64,000 bases of DNA from Erigeron canadensis. Lineage: Eukaryota; Streptophyta; Magnoliopsida; Asterales; Asteraceae. The notes beneath the pieces were generated by a model. It did no database searches. It worked only from the letters and a program-made list of their open reading frames with translations, and was not told the origin of the DNA. The stretch is from positions 28,332,055-28,396,054 of the forward strand of contig NC_057762.1 in NCBI RefSeq assembly GCF_010389155.1, read 5' to 3'. The stretch's first letter is position 1. The number at the start of each line of letters is the position of its first letter. The translations under genes were made by a program, and so were the position numbers. Positions 33,313 through 46,246 of the stretch are shown in pieces.

Positions 33313-36137
33313 TCATTCCCTTTGCAAATTATTTTTCTGAAAATATCGTTCCCCAGTGTTGAACATCTTGTTAGCAGTGTATCTACAACCTTTTTCCTCG
33401 ATTGTATTCTCTGAATCTTTAAAGCATCTATAGTCATTACGAGGGTATCTGAAGCCATTATCTTTATTACGGGGGTACCGAGCCTTGAGAGGGTCGTCCA
33501 GATCATCCCTGAATTGCCTCCTTTCATTCATCATCCCATATTTGTCATCATGAATAGTGCTATTGTTGATACTTGCCTGTGGAAATCTTCCAGGGCGTGT
33601 AATGGCGCGGATATTCTCCTCTGGCTTCACTCTTCCAAGATATCCAGGTGGATCAAACCTTTGGTTTCGCTGCAATGTGCTGACTGGTGATGATCTCTTG
33701 TCCCTATACGGCCCATTGACACCGTTTCGTTCGTTATACCCTCTAGATGCTTCAATTTCCCCTGAGAAACTGGGCTTCCGAAAAGGAACTCTCGTATCAG
33801 ACCTATGATCTGGGTTTTCTTCATTTGTATCCATACTTCTTTTTTTCTGAAAATGCCATGCAATGGGGGACCCTGATCGAGATCTTGACCGGGATCGTTT
33901 ACGGGATTGGGGAATATGAGCACCTCGATTATAATTGGAGGAAAAAGAATGAACCTTCCTTTCTGAATAACATGGATCAGAATCGTTGTAGTATTCTGGA
34001 GGAACTCTTCTAACTCCACCCTTAAATCTATCATGGCTAATGCCCCTTGCTGGTGATGTTCCCCTGGGAATAACACCATAAGATTCATTTCTGTCAGATG
34101 GTGATGGCCTATTGTTGAAAGTCCTGTTAACACTCCTTGGATTGTAGTTTATAGCTCGATTGTTGTCACGGCTATTTGATCCTCCACGACTGTTTCTTGA
34201 AAAGGAATCTCCCCACTGTCCATCATCATTTGGGCCACGGCCACGGTAGTATGGTCTGTCCCGTCCTATAAACTTTCCTGGACCAAAATCCCTCTCAGCT
34301 CGTGAATAAGAATATCCAATATTGTCAGATCTGCATGCAAAAGACACGTTAGCAGATAGAAAAACATGAAACATTGCAAAATATGAAACGGAACAGGATC
34401 ACAAAATTACCTGTAAGTATTATCTTTGCGTGCACCAAAAGATGTTGATCTATCTGTACAGAACACATTCCCTCCACTTCTACTCACAGTATTAAGTTTT
34501 GCTAAGCTATCATCCTTCTTTTCCAAACTGGCACACTGTGACCGCTCTTGCAGCTGATAGTCAGAAGCTTTATCTTTAGACCCCAGGACCTCTGCTTTAA
34601 CACTTTCATGATGTTCATTGATCAATTCTGCACCTAATGTTCCATTCGTTTGTTGATGCCCAACCTCAATTTCATCCTGAACTGATTCATTTGTATCAAA
34701 GTTATCTTCATACATATTATCAGACTCATAGTCAACACACTCTATGTCTTCTGTGTCTTCCACTTCATCCTTCTGCCAAATGTGGTATATAGTTGGCTCT
34801 CTAAATTCACCATCTTCAACCGGAGAATCATAGTCTACCTTAACTTTATCTACCGTATTCTCCTCAGCCCGCTCATCGTGGGAAACATTTGATCCACAGC
34901 AATCACTGAGACGATCTTCCGAAGTAAGCTTATCATCACAATCACCTTTAAAAGACAAACACCCACCTTGTACTATTTCAGACTCCGCCTGCCCATCATC
35001 AGACTTGATTAAAGGCTCAACCTTTAAGGTGGTTTGTCCTAGTGAAACAGAGGCAGTGGAAGTAGAAACAGTTTCACACTTAAGGGGATAAGCAAATGAA
35101 TCAAGCACATCTGATTTACTCATAGAACTCTCTGCATCTGATGTCTTGCACGTAATTACGCCATCATTGTTTCCTTGAGTACCTAAAATCTCTGATTTGC
35201 AGAACGGCTCAATGGAAACCGTAGCATCATGTAAGGTGCTACCCTTTTCTTCTGCCACTTGAGAATTTCGAGTTTCATAACTTTCCAAATTCGTTTTAGA
35301 ATTCAGCAAATCATCGTTATAAGTATCTTTCATATTACTTTTCTCGCAATGATCGTCAACAGGAGTACAAGGTTCTTCCCACTCTTCCATCACAGTATTC
35401 AAGTCCCAATGTAGCCGCGAAGCTTTTGGAGGAGCATGACTTTTGTCGGTCTCACCATTCCCATTATCACATAAACTTTGTACAACTTTTAACGTAGTAT
35501 CATGAACGGATGAAACATCCGAGTCCATCGGGGTAATCTCCTCTTTTGAACCATCAGTCTTTGCATCGGCTCTTGGTGTCGTCTGTTTTTCAATTTCAGA
35601 GGGTTCCAATTGACTAGAACCATCAAAAACGGAACTATGGCATGCAGCATCAGCAAGTAGTTCAATACCAGAGAAATCATTCGAGTCAGAAACCTCTTTC
35701 TTGTTCAACATTAAGTGCTCCCTTTGTTTACTGCCTAGTTCGATGTCTTCATGGCTGGAAGTCTGCGGTTGAGGTAACCGAGCGACTTCCCCACTTACGG
35801 ATGGAGACTGAAGCTTAAGTATTCTTTTCTTTATAGGGACATCAAGTACTGCCTCAGCAAAACGTTGACCAAGAACAGCTACACCAGACTGCCAATAACA
35901 AACACAAAAAGGTAAAATCAGTGTTATTCCAAGAATCTAACACCATATACATATAGATATACTAACCACGGTTAAAACACATACCTTCTCGTAATCAGAT
36001 ACAACCGAGTCCTGAATTTTATTCCCCTTTATACGACTTTTCCCAACCTGCTGCCTCGGCCGCCCTATGTTACTCCTATGTCCTTTTTTAACAGCCCCCC
36101 ATGTCATATCTGAATTGATAAACTTAAGTAGATCCAT
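33313..36137 (-). CDS. Large disordered RS/RG-rich nuclear-type protein, unknown function
   Basis: Three minus-strand exons, 36137-35985, 35888-34411 and 34330-33313, join at GT/AG sites into 882 residues. The N-terminus (MDLLKFINSDMTWGAVKKG) and the following SGVAVLGQRFAEAVLDVP segment look folded and conserved. The long second exon is acidic and Ser/Thr-rich, with a WDLNTVMEEWEEP motif and dense Asp/Glu near VEDTEDIECVDYESDNMYED. The last exon is Arg/Ser/Gly/Asp-rich, with RKRSRSRSRSGSP-type runs and many RD and RG pairs, as in RNA-binding or splicing-associated proteins. It resembles plant proteins loosely named dentin-sialophosphoprotein-like. A role in nuclear RNA metabolism is inference from composition only. 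No domain with known catalysis was found. Confidence 0.8.
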
Positions 36138-36956
36138 TGTAGTTTTCGGATGATTATTCTGTTACACGAAGAGACCTTATCGTTAGATAAAACATAACCA
36201 GACATCAAGTACAAATCAATCTATCCTACTATTTGTTCTTAAAGTGCGACAAATCGACGATGCAGTAAGTTTTTTTCCAAACCAAGGTAACAAATTTCCA
36301 GAGATCTGCAGTCAGGGTTTGTTTTTCGGCGTTTTTGGTGCATCGAAACCCTTGGCAATTTCAGAACCCTTTGGAATTGAATCCTTGAAGATTGTCAAGT
36401 GTCTGGAGACCCGATTTAACACATAATCCAAACCCGGAAAAGAAAAGTCTCCATCAGTCTTGGAAAATCGATTCATATCTTCATATTCTTATAAAAAAGG
36501 TCCCTTTGACATGATCAAGCAAAGAACTTTTTTAGCATATACATATTTTTACAGGTCAAGCAAAGAACTTTTTTAGTATATAAACATAATCATGTCTTTT
36601 TAAACAATAATAACAATTCTTTATCTAATAACTCTGCTTAATCTGGCCTTCAAAACAAGATCCAACGGCTGAGATGATCGCAGATGGAAAAAGTCAAAAG
36701 ATTTATCATAGATCTGAGGGTTAGAAACAATCCAGATCATCAAAATTCCAAGTAGATCTAATCTCTGGAAAATCCATCACACTTGCCGCAATATCCACAC
36801 TTAGAAAAATTCATAAAAAATTATAAAACTTCAGTTACCTTTTTAATCAATAATAATAAATCAATCAAAATCTTCAAGCTTTTTTCCGATGATCAAAATC
36901 CTTAATAATTTATCCCTCCTCTTTTCGTCTTCTTCTGATTACAAATACAAATATAT

Positions 36957-36987
<31 letters not shown>

Positions 36988-38560
36988 ACTTCCGGCCAAT
37001 CTACAAAAAGGCCCAAAATCTTATTAAATCAACGAATCGACAGATGAAATCCAAGAATTCATGTTGTTGCTTGAATTAGACGCCCGTCGGAATAAAGAAG
37101 AAGCCGATCGAATGTCGTTTTCTTCGATAATAATTCGAATATCTTGAGGAAGAAACCAGAGAGAAAAAAAGGCAGAGGCTTTTTTTTATTTATGTGAAAA
37201 TTATTCGATGTGAATGAGTCAATAAATAATGCGCGTGTATATATATATGCGCGGAAAAATATATATATATATAGATATCCGTAGAATATAACCCTAGAAG
37301 TTATCGTCACCAATTGCAATTGCAATTACATTTATACTAAGATTATATTTTGTTACCGTTTTTTAGTCGGTTTAATAACTGCAACAATAATTATCATAAA
37401 TCTTTTCTTTATTAATCTAAGATTACTTTTTTCTAACTTTCTATAAAAAAAAAAACCTAAGTTGGGTATATATTTATGGAAAATATTTAATGTGGAAATA
37501 AAATTATATTTTTTCGTATTAAAAGTTTATCCTGTAAAATATTTTTAACTTAACAAAAGTTTTTACTGTTTGTTTAACAAAAATTTTATTTATTATAGTT
37601 AATTTAATAATTTTTAGGTTTTTAATAAACAAAGCCAAAAGGTTTTTCGTTAAAGTGTATTAAAGAGTTGTATTTACCGTTAAATTCAAATGTGGACTTT
37701 GGATATAAAAAAAAAATGCAACATTTTTATTCACGTTAAATAGAAACTTAAGAGCTTCATTTAACATTTTCTTAATTTTTAATATGATAGTTATATGTAA
37801 ACTTAATTATTTTCTCGCGTAATACACGATATTAATGTATCAAGTTTTTATAATAACATGATGATTAGTAGTTTTAGATAAAAACATCTTGAAATATGAT
37901 AATTTTATTATTTAAAAAATGCTTTAAATCGAATATAGTTGGTAGAATATGTATGTTATATCCTGGTACATTGATGGTGTAAAAGTTAACTATGAATAAT
38001 ACCTTTTTGAGAAATGACGATATTATTATTCGAAAATGATTCATATTGTATCTTTTAATATATGATCTAATAAATTATGGAACAATTACCGTTCCTAATT
38101 TCCAAAATTTGAAATCATATATCAACTTCGAGAAAAGAGTTGAGAAATAACTCAGGCATGGTTTGGAACCTTGAATTCAGACTTTTAATATATGAATATA
38201 CCAAGAAGGTAGGTATATGAATGTAGTTTTCTTTTTAACGGTCAATTTTATCAATCACAAGGAGATAAATCTTCGACAACTGCCGAAATCATAAGGCTTG
38301 GACTATAGAGTCAAGTAGTCCAAGAAAAAGTATAAAAATTACATCCTGATAATAGCCAGGGAAAAGAAAGCAAAACAATCAAACTAAACACTTCATAAGT
38401 GCTTAGTTTCGTTGCATTAAAGAAAATAACATTTTGTTTTTTTTTTTAAAGTAACCTATATCACACAAAACTTAGATTACTTTTTTTTTTTTAGCACGGT
38501 TAGACTTTTACAAGGATAGATACCACGATATGGTTTCATTTAGACATCCATCAGGTACCG
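36138..38560. other. Upstream region of the disordered-protein gene and intergenic DNA
   Basis: The first kilobase probably contains a 5' leader, possibly with an intron, transcribed on the minus strand. TA-type microsatellites lie at 36,950-36,990 and 37,235-37,275. The remainder is AT-rich with nothing recognised. Confidence 0.4.
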
Positions 38561-38566
38561 ACATTC

Positions 38567-38985
38567 TCAATCAGGAAGCCATAAGCAATCATACTTCAAC
38601 AATAAAGAGCACTCCACAAATAAATGTAACACTCTACCTACACCTTTTGAACAAAAAGAGCAATCATGTGAGCGGATACCAACACCACGACAGTTAAGAT
38701 TAAGACGTGTGAGGAGACGATACTTAATTACTAGCCAAGAAAGCATTTTCACTTTCTTCATGACAAATTTATTCCACACGTTTTCAATAATAATATTAGG
38801 TAAATTTTGCATATCAAAGTCGTGAACTTTTTTATTACAAAGATATAAGATCCTACCCATCTACCATGGTAATCATGTATGGTAGTAGCAGATACAAGAC
38901 ATTCCTCCAAATCCTTTAGCGGGGTAGCCTCAAATCCATATCTTATTTGTCTCTCCCAATTCCACGTCTTAATACCCACTTATAT
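38567..38985 (-). pseudogene. LINE relic: zf-RVT C-terminal domain
   Basis: Two overlapping minus-strand frames together resemble the C-terminus of plant L1-type ORF2. The first has RQIRYGFEATPLKDLEECL. The second has VWNKFVMKKVKMLSWLV, then RLLTRLNLNCRGVG and a Cys-His knuckle CSFC...HLFVEC. A frameshift lies between them near 38,800-38,860. Reverse transcriptase sequence is absent. It is a dead fragment unrelated in position to the LINE at 48,910. Confidence 0.7.
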
Positions 38986-39465
38986 ACATTGTGACACGAT
39001 ACTAGCTTTATCTTGTTCCAACAAAGAAGGAAAATTGACTTGTCAGATGACTATTTCGGGTCCAAATATATATCCGTCCAAAGTGTAGTGTTATTTCCAT
39101 CACCAATAAGACTATTAGGAATGGAGGGTTATGGGAATGTCCTTCCTCCATTCCAAGCTCGACACTTGTCCGCTACTAATCATAAGAGGCATTCCTCTCA
39201 TTCCTTTGGGGTGGAGTAATACCCCCAAGACATTTTTTTTAAAATAATTTTTTATATGTATATTTTTATATTATATATATTATTTGTAACTAGTTATATA
39301 TAGACATATATTTAAACTTTGTAAATAAAAGCTACTTTAATTAAAACGTCTTACTAAAAATTAAAACTAAAAATACAATACATATTTAAACTAAAAGTAC
39401 TTAATAAAAACAAATAAAAACTAAAAGGAGAAATTTAAACATACTAAAATTACTAAGATCGATAT

Positions 39466-40862
39466 TGGGTGCGGATTCGCGCCTTTTCCTCCTCCAGAAT
39501 AGCTCGGTCCTCGGGATTGACATGAGACAAGTCCCTAGACAACAAATTCATTCGCTTGGTGCGGACTTTTTCAGATTTGAGTTCAAGCTTCTTAAGTTCG
39601 ATCTCTTAGCGTGCCTTCCCCACTTCTTGCAAATTCCGCATCTCCATCGCTATGTTATACGCCTCCACATCCACCGCCGCCGCCACCTTCCCCTTCCGTG
39701 AACCCCCCGCACATCCAGCTTTTTTTTGTCGTATCTCTCCCAACCAGACGACCCAACCTAGACAGTTCAGGCTGCGGTTCCCCCTCATCAGTATCATTAA
39801 GGTTGAATGCAACCCTCCCAGACGACCCCACACTTTGTTGACCCTAACTCTCCGATGTTGTCTTCGACCATTTTAAACTCGGCTCACCAGGACTACTCAT
39901 CGCCTCCCAACTCTCAATAACCTCCCACTTCGAACTTCTCCTCAAACACTGCCATTCTTTTAAAAACTTAAAAATCGGGTTCACAGCATTATACTCGCTA
40001 ACAACATTACTAATCAAATCCTCTTGGCTACTACCACTTTGATAACCCGAACCACTAAGCCTAGTTATAATACCATTGAACATGGTGACACTAGTCCTAA
40101 TTTTCCGCCACTTCCCCTGTAACGATTCAATGCCCCAGTAAGTCGGTCTCTTCAAGATTTTGTGATATCCTTCCTGAATCTTCAACCAAAAGGTCTGAGC
40201 CTTTTGATACTTTGCTACAAAAAACAAATATACAATATATATATATATATATATACGGTTTATATATATTATATATACATACATATATATTAGTAAATGT
40301 GATGATGTTATACCGCATTTGGGGTCCTCGGATACATCGATCCAAGCTCGACATAACGCCAAACTTTCCTCTTCCGACCAGTTAACTTGGAAGGAGTTTT
40401 TCTTCGGCTCCTCGGTTTGTTTCCTCCGATGTTTTCTTTTTTCTTTTTGCGGAGACGAAACACTAACTTCGGGTTGTGTCTCCTGAACCTCCTCCACATC
40501 TTCGTAAAAGGAGCCTGTAGCCGGTGGTGTATTGACCGTGAATCTTAAAAACAAACACATAAACCGAAAATATATCAACATTTATATATACATATATATA
40601 TATCCGAAATTTATATATGAAAATATATATTTATATATAAAACTGAAAATATATATGTGTATATATATAAAACCGGGAAAATATATTTAATTATATTTAT
40701 AACCGAAAATATATATGTATATATATATAAAACCGAAAATTTACCAAACATGACGCCGGGTGTTTGAGCGAAACCCGACGGAGAAAGTGCAAAACCGAAA
40801 TTATCTTGTAGAATCCACAGGGTTCTATGTCCAGGGGGAGTCATCGGTGATCCAATGTTCAT
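39466..40862 (-). pseudogene. Myb/trihelix-type protein with NAM-associated C-terminus (PIF/Harbinger-like), degraded
   Basis: On the minus strand a start-like exon (40,862 to about 40,745, MNIGSPMTPPGHRT) precedes an exon at 40,543-40,314 with WSEEESLALCRAWIDVSEDP, the Myb-like start of this family. A TA-rich intron follows, then an exon at 40,214-39,844 with LQGKWRKIRTSVTMFNGII. The reading frame then meets TAG at 39,844. The expected acidic linker and C-terminal LKKLELKSEKVRTKRMNLLS continue beyond it in shifted frames, with another stop (TAA) before EIELKKLELKS. Proteins like this are encoded next to Harbinger transposases and are often annotated as glutathione S-transferase T3-like. No transposase is present. 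Confidence 0.7.
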
Positions 40863-41903
40863 TGTACTAAGTGATTGAATAAAATCGGATTATTATGAAG
40901 ATTCGGGTCATCGACATTGTATTGCTGGGGTGTTCTTTGATTGTTATCCGCGTTTTGATTGGAGAAAAGGTTCAAACCCCACTGATTGGGAAACATTTTC
41001 GGTTGATTTGGATGGAGAAGGTTTGATTTTTTAAATAAAAGTAGATGGAGAAGAAGAAGTTGTATAGATATATGTATGTGTAATGTATATATATATATGT
41101 ATACAAATAAAGTGTATTAAAAAAAAAAGGAAACGGAAGAAACAGAACCCGAGGTTGACCAACACTAAATGCCAAGCAGAATGGACACGTTCAAAATGAG
41201 CCGGGGCTCATTTTTTAATGGGCCGGAACGCCCCGGGGCTGAAAGAGGGCGTTCCGGAGCGTTACGCATGAAAAAAAAATGGTGGGAACGAGCTACTCCG
41301 GACGTTCTAACTTTATTAATCACATTTAGAGGAACTTTGTATTTAGAATACTCACGTTTAAACACAACATACTTTCTGGGCCAAACTCCATTGCCATTGA
41401 CATTAAAAAAATAAAACAAAATAAAAAAGAAAATGTGAGACTTCCATGAATGGCTGAATGGTTCCAGCGCATATGAAGTTTAGGATATTTGCAGGCTGCC
41501 ACCTCCATTTTTGATTCACTAACCATATGAATATAGTTAATGACACAGAAGGATATATTAGTATATGTATTTAAATACATATACTAAAAAGTGTGAACTT
41601 TTATATCTACACACTTTTTGGTGTGGAAAAATTTTTACACACTTTTATTTTTATATATTTTTACACACATAAAAATGTGATAAAAATTTAATATGTTCAC
41701 GCTTACTAAAAGTGTGGACAAATACAATATTATTTGTAGTGTTTCATTGAATAATAATTTGTAATTTATAATGCTAAACATGAGTACATGACTAATCCTT
41801 ATGAATAGTAGCACATGCGTCACATGCGCCCACATGTGAGGCCTTCCATTGTCTAGACTATAGTCAACTAAATTCATTTTTTTCATATATCAACTTGTTA
41901 ATA
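40863..41903. other. Intergenic downstream of the Harbinger-type relic
   Basis: A GC-rich patch (41,205-41,300, CCGGGGC/GCCCCGG-type) may mark the edge of the former transposon, since the mirrored GGAATG-rich patch lies at 39,115-39,210, but no clean terminal repeat or target duplication was confirmed. The remainder is AT-rich. Confidence 0.35.
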
Positions 41904-42123
41904 GCTGTCATCGGGTGATAGTCTAGTGATTAATTAGGATGCGGTTTTTTTATGGGGTCATGAGTTTTAATCCTGTTATATATAAATATGGTGAGTAAGC
42001 CTTAACAATGTTATATCCATCTAACATGGGAGAGTAAACCTTTTAAGGTATTATTAGGATTCGAGGATGCATTAAAGTTGAAAGTGTTAGTCATTTATCT
42101 GCTCTGTTTTAAAAAAAAAAAAT
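41904..42123 (+). mobile_element. SINE with 11-bp target duplication and A-tail
   Basis: A tRNA-like head has an A-box (TAGTCTAGTGATTAA) and a B-box-like GAGTTTTAATCC. The body is about 150 bp and ends in a run of As. Perfect 11-base direct repeats ACTTGTTAATA flank it (41893-41903 and 42124-42134). The structure is complete for a SINE moved by LINE machinery. Confidence 0.8.
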
Positions 42124-42134
42124 ACTTGTTAATA

Positions 42135-44477
42135 TCTACTTTTTCATAAATAACTACATAAACATAATTATAAGTCATCTCAACAAAATAACAACCCTAA
42201 CTTCAATGAGTAATATTTGAATTAAGATTCTTTAAAATTAGATTAACATCGTAGGTGAAGTTAGTAAGATTTTAACCTTTCGATAAAAATTAAAGAACAA
42301 AATTCAAATTTAATATTTGAATTTTAACCATTGATTTTAATCCAAAAGTTGAGAATTGTGTAACTCCATCTATGAAGTTATCTCAACTTTAGAAAATCTT
42401 AATCCGTAGCATTTAAAAAGATGTTCGCACGATGTAATGATGTTGGTGATAATGGCAATAGCGGTGGTGGCAATGTGGTGGTGACGCCGACGACAACGAG
42501 TAATAGCATTGTAAGTTGTTGAATAAAATTGGATAGTATGGATTTTCAAAGTTATGGATATTGTAAATTAAATTCGATTCAACTCTTTAATATTATTTTT
42601 TTAATTTTATATTCATTCAATGTTGCAAACTATTTTTTTTTTTTTTGAACATTATGTTGCAAACTATTAGATGTGATTGTGATATTGATTAAAAAACAAA
42701 ATGTATGTAGGATTCAATGTTTTGGTTTAGCCTTTGAATTTAGTGGTTTTGGGTTTAGCCCCAATATTGCCTCTTGTATGAGTTGTTTTGCTCTATATTT
42801 TTTATAAAATGATTTTTGTTAAACTTTTAAGTAAAAATACTTAGAATATTATGATTGTGGTATTTATTCACAAAAGAATGGATACCCTTTGAAATTTACC
42901 TTTCAAAAAAATACGTATGAAACAACGCACCCCCCGTTGGATAACGCAAACCCTGTAGTTATTACTCTATGAAGTATAAGGTTTAATCTCTAACATAGAT
43001 ACTTTCGAATTATATTTGATTTGATCATTTGAATGTTTTAAAGCGAAATAGATTTAAATCATTACTCGTAGTTAATTAAAAAGAAAAAGGAAAAAAGACA
43101 AAAAGAGAAAGAAAAAGAAAGAGAGAAAACGCGTTTATGGTGATAGCAAAGTCAAAGATGCCTTCTTGTGTATTGGACTATTGGCCTCCATTTTTTATTT
43201 TATCTTTTTCCACTTTCATACCCACCTTCCCACTTCATGAATCCAGCTGGCTTTCTACTGTATTTCATCCCTGCAGCCATTGCAATGGCAATATGTCCGA
43301 ACATATAAGTCGTTGAACCAATATATACTACTTTACTAACAAGTAACAAGTACCTACACAATACGGCGACGATGGTGGACAACGATTGTTTGGTGATTGC
43401 CAGACTTGTTGGATTCAAGAAAAACGTACTGATGATACAGTATTTAGCTAGATTAAGCATATAAATGCAACTTCATTGACTTGTGCTAGTAATAAAGATA
43501 ATAAATAAAATGTTTCCCAGGTAACACGTGCATATTGTTGGCAAGATTAAGCAAAAGTTGCAACTTTAGCTTCAACTGCTAGTAAAGTACCAACAAAACA
43601 GGACTTGAGAAATCACACACCCATTGACAAATGACAATATTCTTAGTAATTACCAACAATATACAAGTGTTCGATTCTAAATCATGATCTAATGGTTATT
43701 TTAAACAGATATCAGTTACTTTGAGATAAGACGATTATGGTATTTACAACATGAACGCCGATTTCAGTGTCAAGGAAATAGGAAGACCTGCAACTAACAT
43801 TCAGAGTAACATGGGTATCTAAAATGTCACTCCGCTGATTCTCAAATAACCGTTGATGACGATAAAAAAGAAGCTAAAAAACAGCAAGGCGGAGAGCATC
43901 CTATGCTTGATCATTACTCATTAGGTTATTAAGCACACTAGAAGATGGTTCTTTCGTAATTGGAGGTTGAGAAGGGAGACACAAAGCCCCCATAATAATA
44001 TTTGAAGTCCACATTTCATTTGTTACATTGAAATTGGTTTCAGTATGCCCGAATCACATATATGATATGTGGTATATCACCTCATTGTGTGAGATCTAAA
44101 TTTAAGGAACCATACTCCTTTGAAGATATATTTTACCCACAGCTACTCTGAGTCTCTGATACACCTGCGTCAATGGGAGTTGCTAAAATTTGGGACTTCT
44201 TTGGGCAAAGAGATTGTTAGTGAACAGAAACAAAGTTAATTTCTCCTTTGCTGCTTGCTGAAATACGATTTTCAAGCAAAACCTTTCCGAAAATCAAACA
44301 ATAAGAATGTGATTGACTAATGGCACAACAAAACCACTCCTATTACCAATATTCTGCTCATCATAAACTTTCTTGAATTTAACCACGAGAGACATCTGTG
44401 TTATCAATGACATTTGAAAGTCCACATAAAAAATCCATAGTTCTTACAAATAAATACATACGAGTAATAAATAGCAC
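42135..44477. other. Intergenic, no recognised gene
   Basis: A GTGGTGGTGAC-type GC-rich patch at 42,450-42,500 resembles the heads of the 6.5-kb repeats. A minus-strand frame of 86 codons at 43,200-43,460 has no recognisable family features and is not called as a gene. Confidence 0.4.
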
Positions 44478-44905
44478 TCTGCATTCTGGTTCAAGGCAAT
44501 CCTTACACAAAATCTACATAGCCATAGAGGATTTTAGTCAGTTATAAATTACGGAGTATTATCATTCAAATACTTCAATCACATTTGTCAATAAATTCCA
44601 TTCCAAGAACGCCTTTCTTTAATTCAACGCTTGTCAGAACAAATTACTAGCACAGAAACAAGAACAGCCAAGGCTCACTTAAAACTTAAATCTACTAAGA
44701 GCCGAAATTGGCCAAAACAATGGATTTGATTAAAACATTAGTCTTAATATCCTGCCAACATGATCAAAAAGAAGACTTTGCATTACAACAGTCAACAGTT
44801 TGACTGCAAAAAACAACCACAATCTAATAATGCTAGAGATGGGACTTGTTTGTGCGAACTGCATGAGAGAAGAAACTATTGGCATATAGATTCTGCAGAA
44901 ACAAG
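44478..44905. repeat. Third copy of the PATRONUS-like gene's 3' flank
   Basis: Aligns with 18,599-19,000 and 45,793-46,220 (shared GCATTCTGG, CATTTGTCA, AACTATTGGCATATAG). Similarity stops near 44,905, just before where the last coding exon should begin, so only the flank was copied or kept. Confidence 0.75.
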
Positions 44906-44972
44906 CCATTTCTAAGCTTGAATTACTTCCTGGTTCGACAATTATTCTAATTTCAGCCAGTTAGGCAGTTAC

Positions 44973-45380
44973 ATGATGTTATCCTATAACTTCAAAAGTT
45001 TTTCATTTAATTTAAACACATTCAGCTGGAATAGATGTAAACTAGGTGTCGGCCAGAACTCCTCCGGGCATTTTTCTTGGTTACATAATATATTTGCACA
45101 AAGAAGTATACTCATGCAAAAGAAAAGATTCACTGGACGCATGACTTTGGTGTATGAATATCATCCAAATGAGGGTAAACACTGTTGTTACTGGGACTCT
45201 GAAAAGGCATGCCACTACTCTCTAAATGTTGCTCCTCCGGTTTGTGCTAATACTAATCGGAGAAAAGTGGCTTGTGAAGTCTTTGATTATGTCATAGATC
45301 TATTGCAAGGTTTGGCCAAAGACATGCTCTACAACAAGCTTTATCATCAGTTCAGCATTGATGGGTCTACATACTTATGA
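44973..45380 (+). CDS. Hypothetical protein, doubtful
   Basis: A 135-codon open frame lies between two copies of the PATRONUS-like 3' flank. It encodes a moderately complex protein with several Cys and aromatic residues (HPNEGKHCCYWDSEKACHYS, then VFDYVIDLLQGLAKDML), unlike the low-complexity frames elsewhere. I recognise no family. The segment from about 45,035 may be an exon behind a TTCAG acceptor-like site, so the true frame could be a fragment of a spliced or captured gene. It may also be chance. Confidence 0.25.
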   Translation: MMLSYNFKSFSFNLNTFSWNRCKLGVGQNSSGHFSWLHNIFAQRSILMQKKRFTGRMTLVYEYHPNEGKHCCYWDSEKACHYSLNVAPPVCANTNRRKVACEVFDYVIDLLQGLAKDMLYNKLYHQFSIDGSTYL

Positions 45381-45792
45381 TTTATGTTTTTCACAAGTGT
45401 TTACGTTGTTGAAGTTGATGTTGAAGCGTCTACAAACTTCAACATCATAACTGGTTCGCCACTACCTCAGTTCATAAAGAAAAACTTATCCTAAGTGGTC
45501 ATGGATACAGAACGAGGAGTAATTGGCACACTCAAAGATCAGTAACTTGACAAACAGATTTCACTCAAGTAGACAACAAAATTTAGACCAAAAAAAAAAT
45601 ATTGAACATTAAGTTGGTATTCTGTTACAAAACAATCCATCAAAAACAACAGGCAAAACAACCTAAATAATACATAGAAGCAGAAAACAGCATCACTCTA
45701 TGATATTTGGACCCCTGGCATACTCACATGCCTAAACCAAATAAAATCCCATCGTTATGAGTCATAATAAATACGGATTAGCAGTTTTCCAT

Positions 45793-46246
45793 GCATTCTG
45801 GACCAAACCAAACCTTACATACTGATAACCAAGACAAATCTACATAGCCATTAGATGATTCTCAGTCAATTATAGATAATTCAAATCCTTGACTCATTTG
45901 TCAAAAAATTCCATTCCAAGAACGTCTTTGAGTTCAACGTTTGTCAGAACAGATCACTAGCATAAAAACAAGAACAGCCAAGGCTCACTTGAAACTTTAG
46001 TCTACTAATAACCAAAATTGGGCAAAAAAAAAATAGATTTTATTAAAACATTAGTCTTTCATATCTTGCCAACATGATCAAAAACAAGACTTTGCATTAC
46101 ACTACAACAGTCAATAGTTTGACCACAAAACAACCACAAACTAACAATACTAGAAATCGGACTTGTTTATGAAAATTGTATGAGAAGGGAAACTAATGGC
46201 ATATAGTTTCTACAAAAACTAAACTGACTAAATCACATTAGACACG
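45793..46246. repeat. Right copy of the PATRONUS-like gene's 3' flank
   Basis: Homologous to 18,599-19,020 and 44,478-44,905. It should contain the 3' UTR of the gene that ends at 46,247. Confidence 0.75.

Noticed and set aside
33557..34013. Open frames on the plus strand within 33.5-35.7 kb
   Set aside because: They are antisense shadows of the disordered-protein exons.
43200..43460. 86-codon minus-strand open frame
   Set aside because: It reads like an ordinary protein in places but has no recognisable family, no splice support and no duplicate for conservation. Left uncalled.
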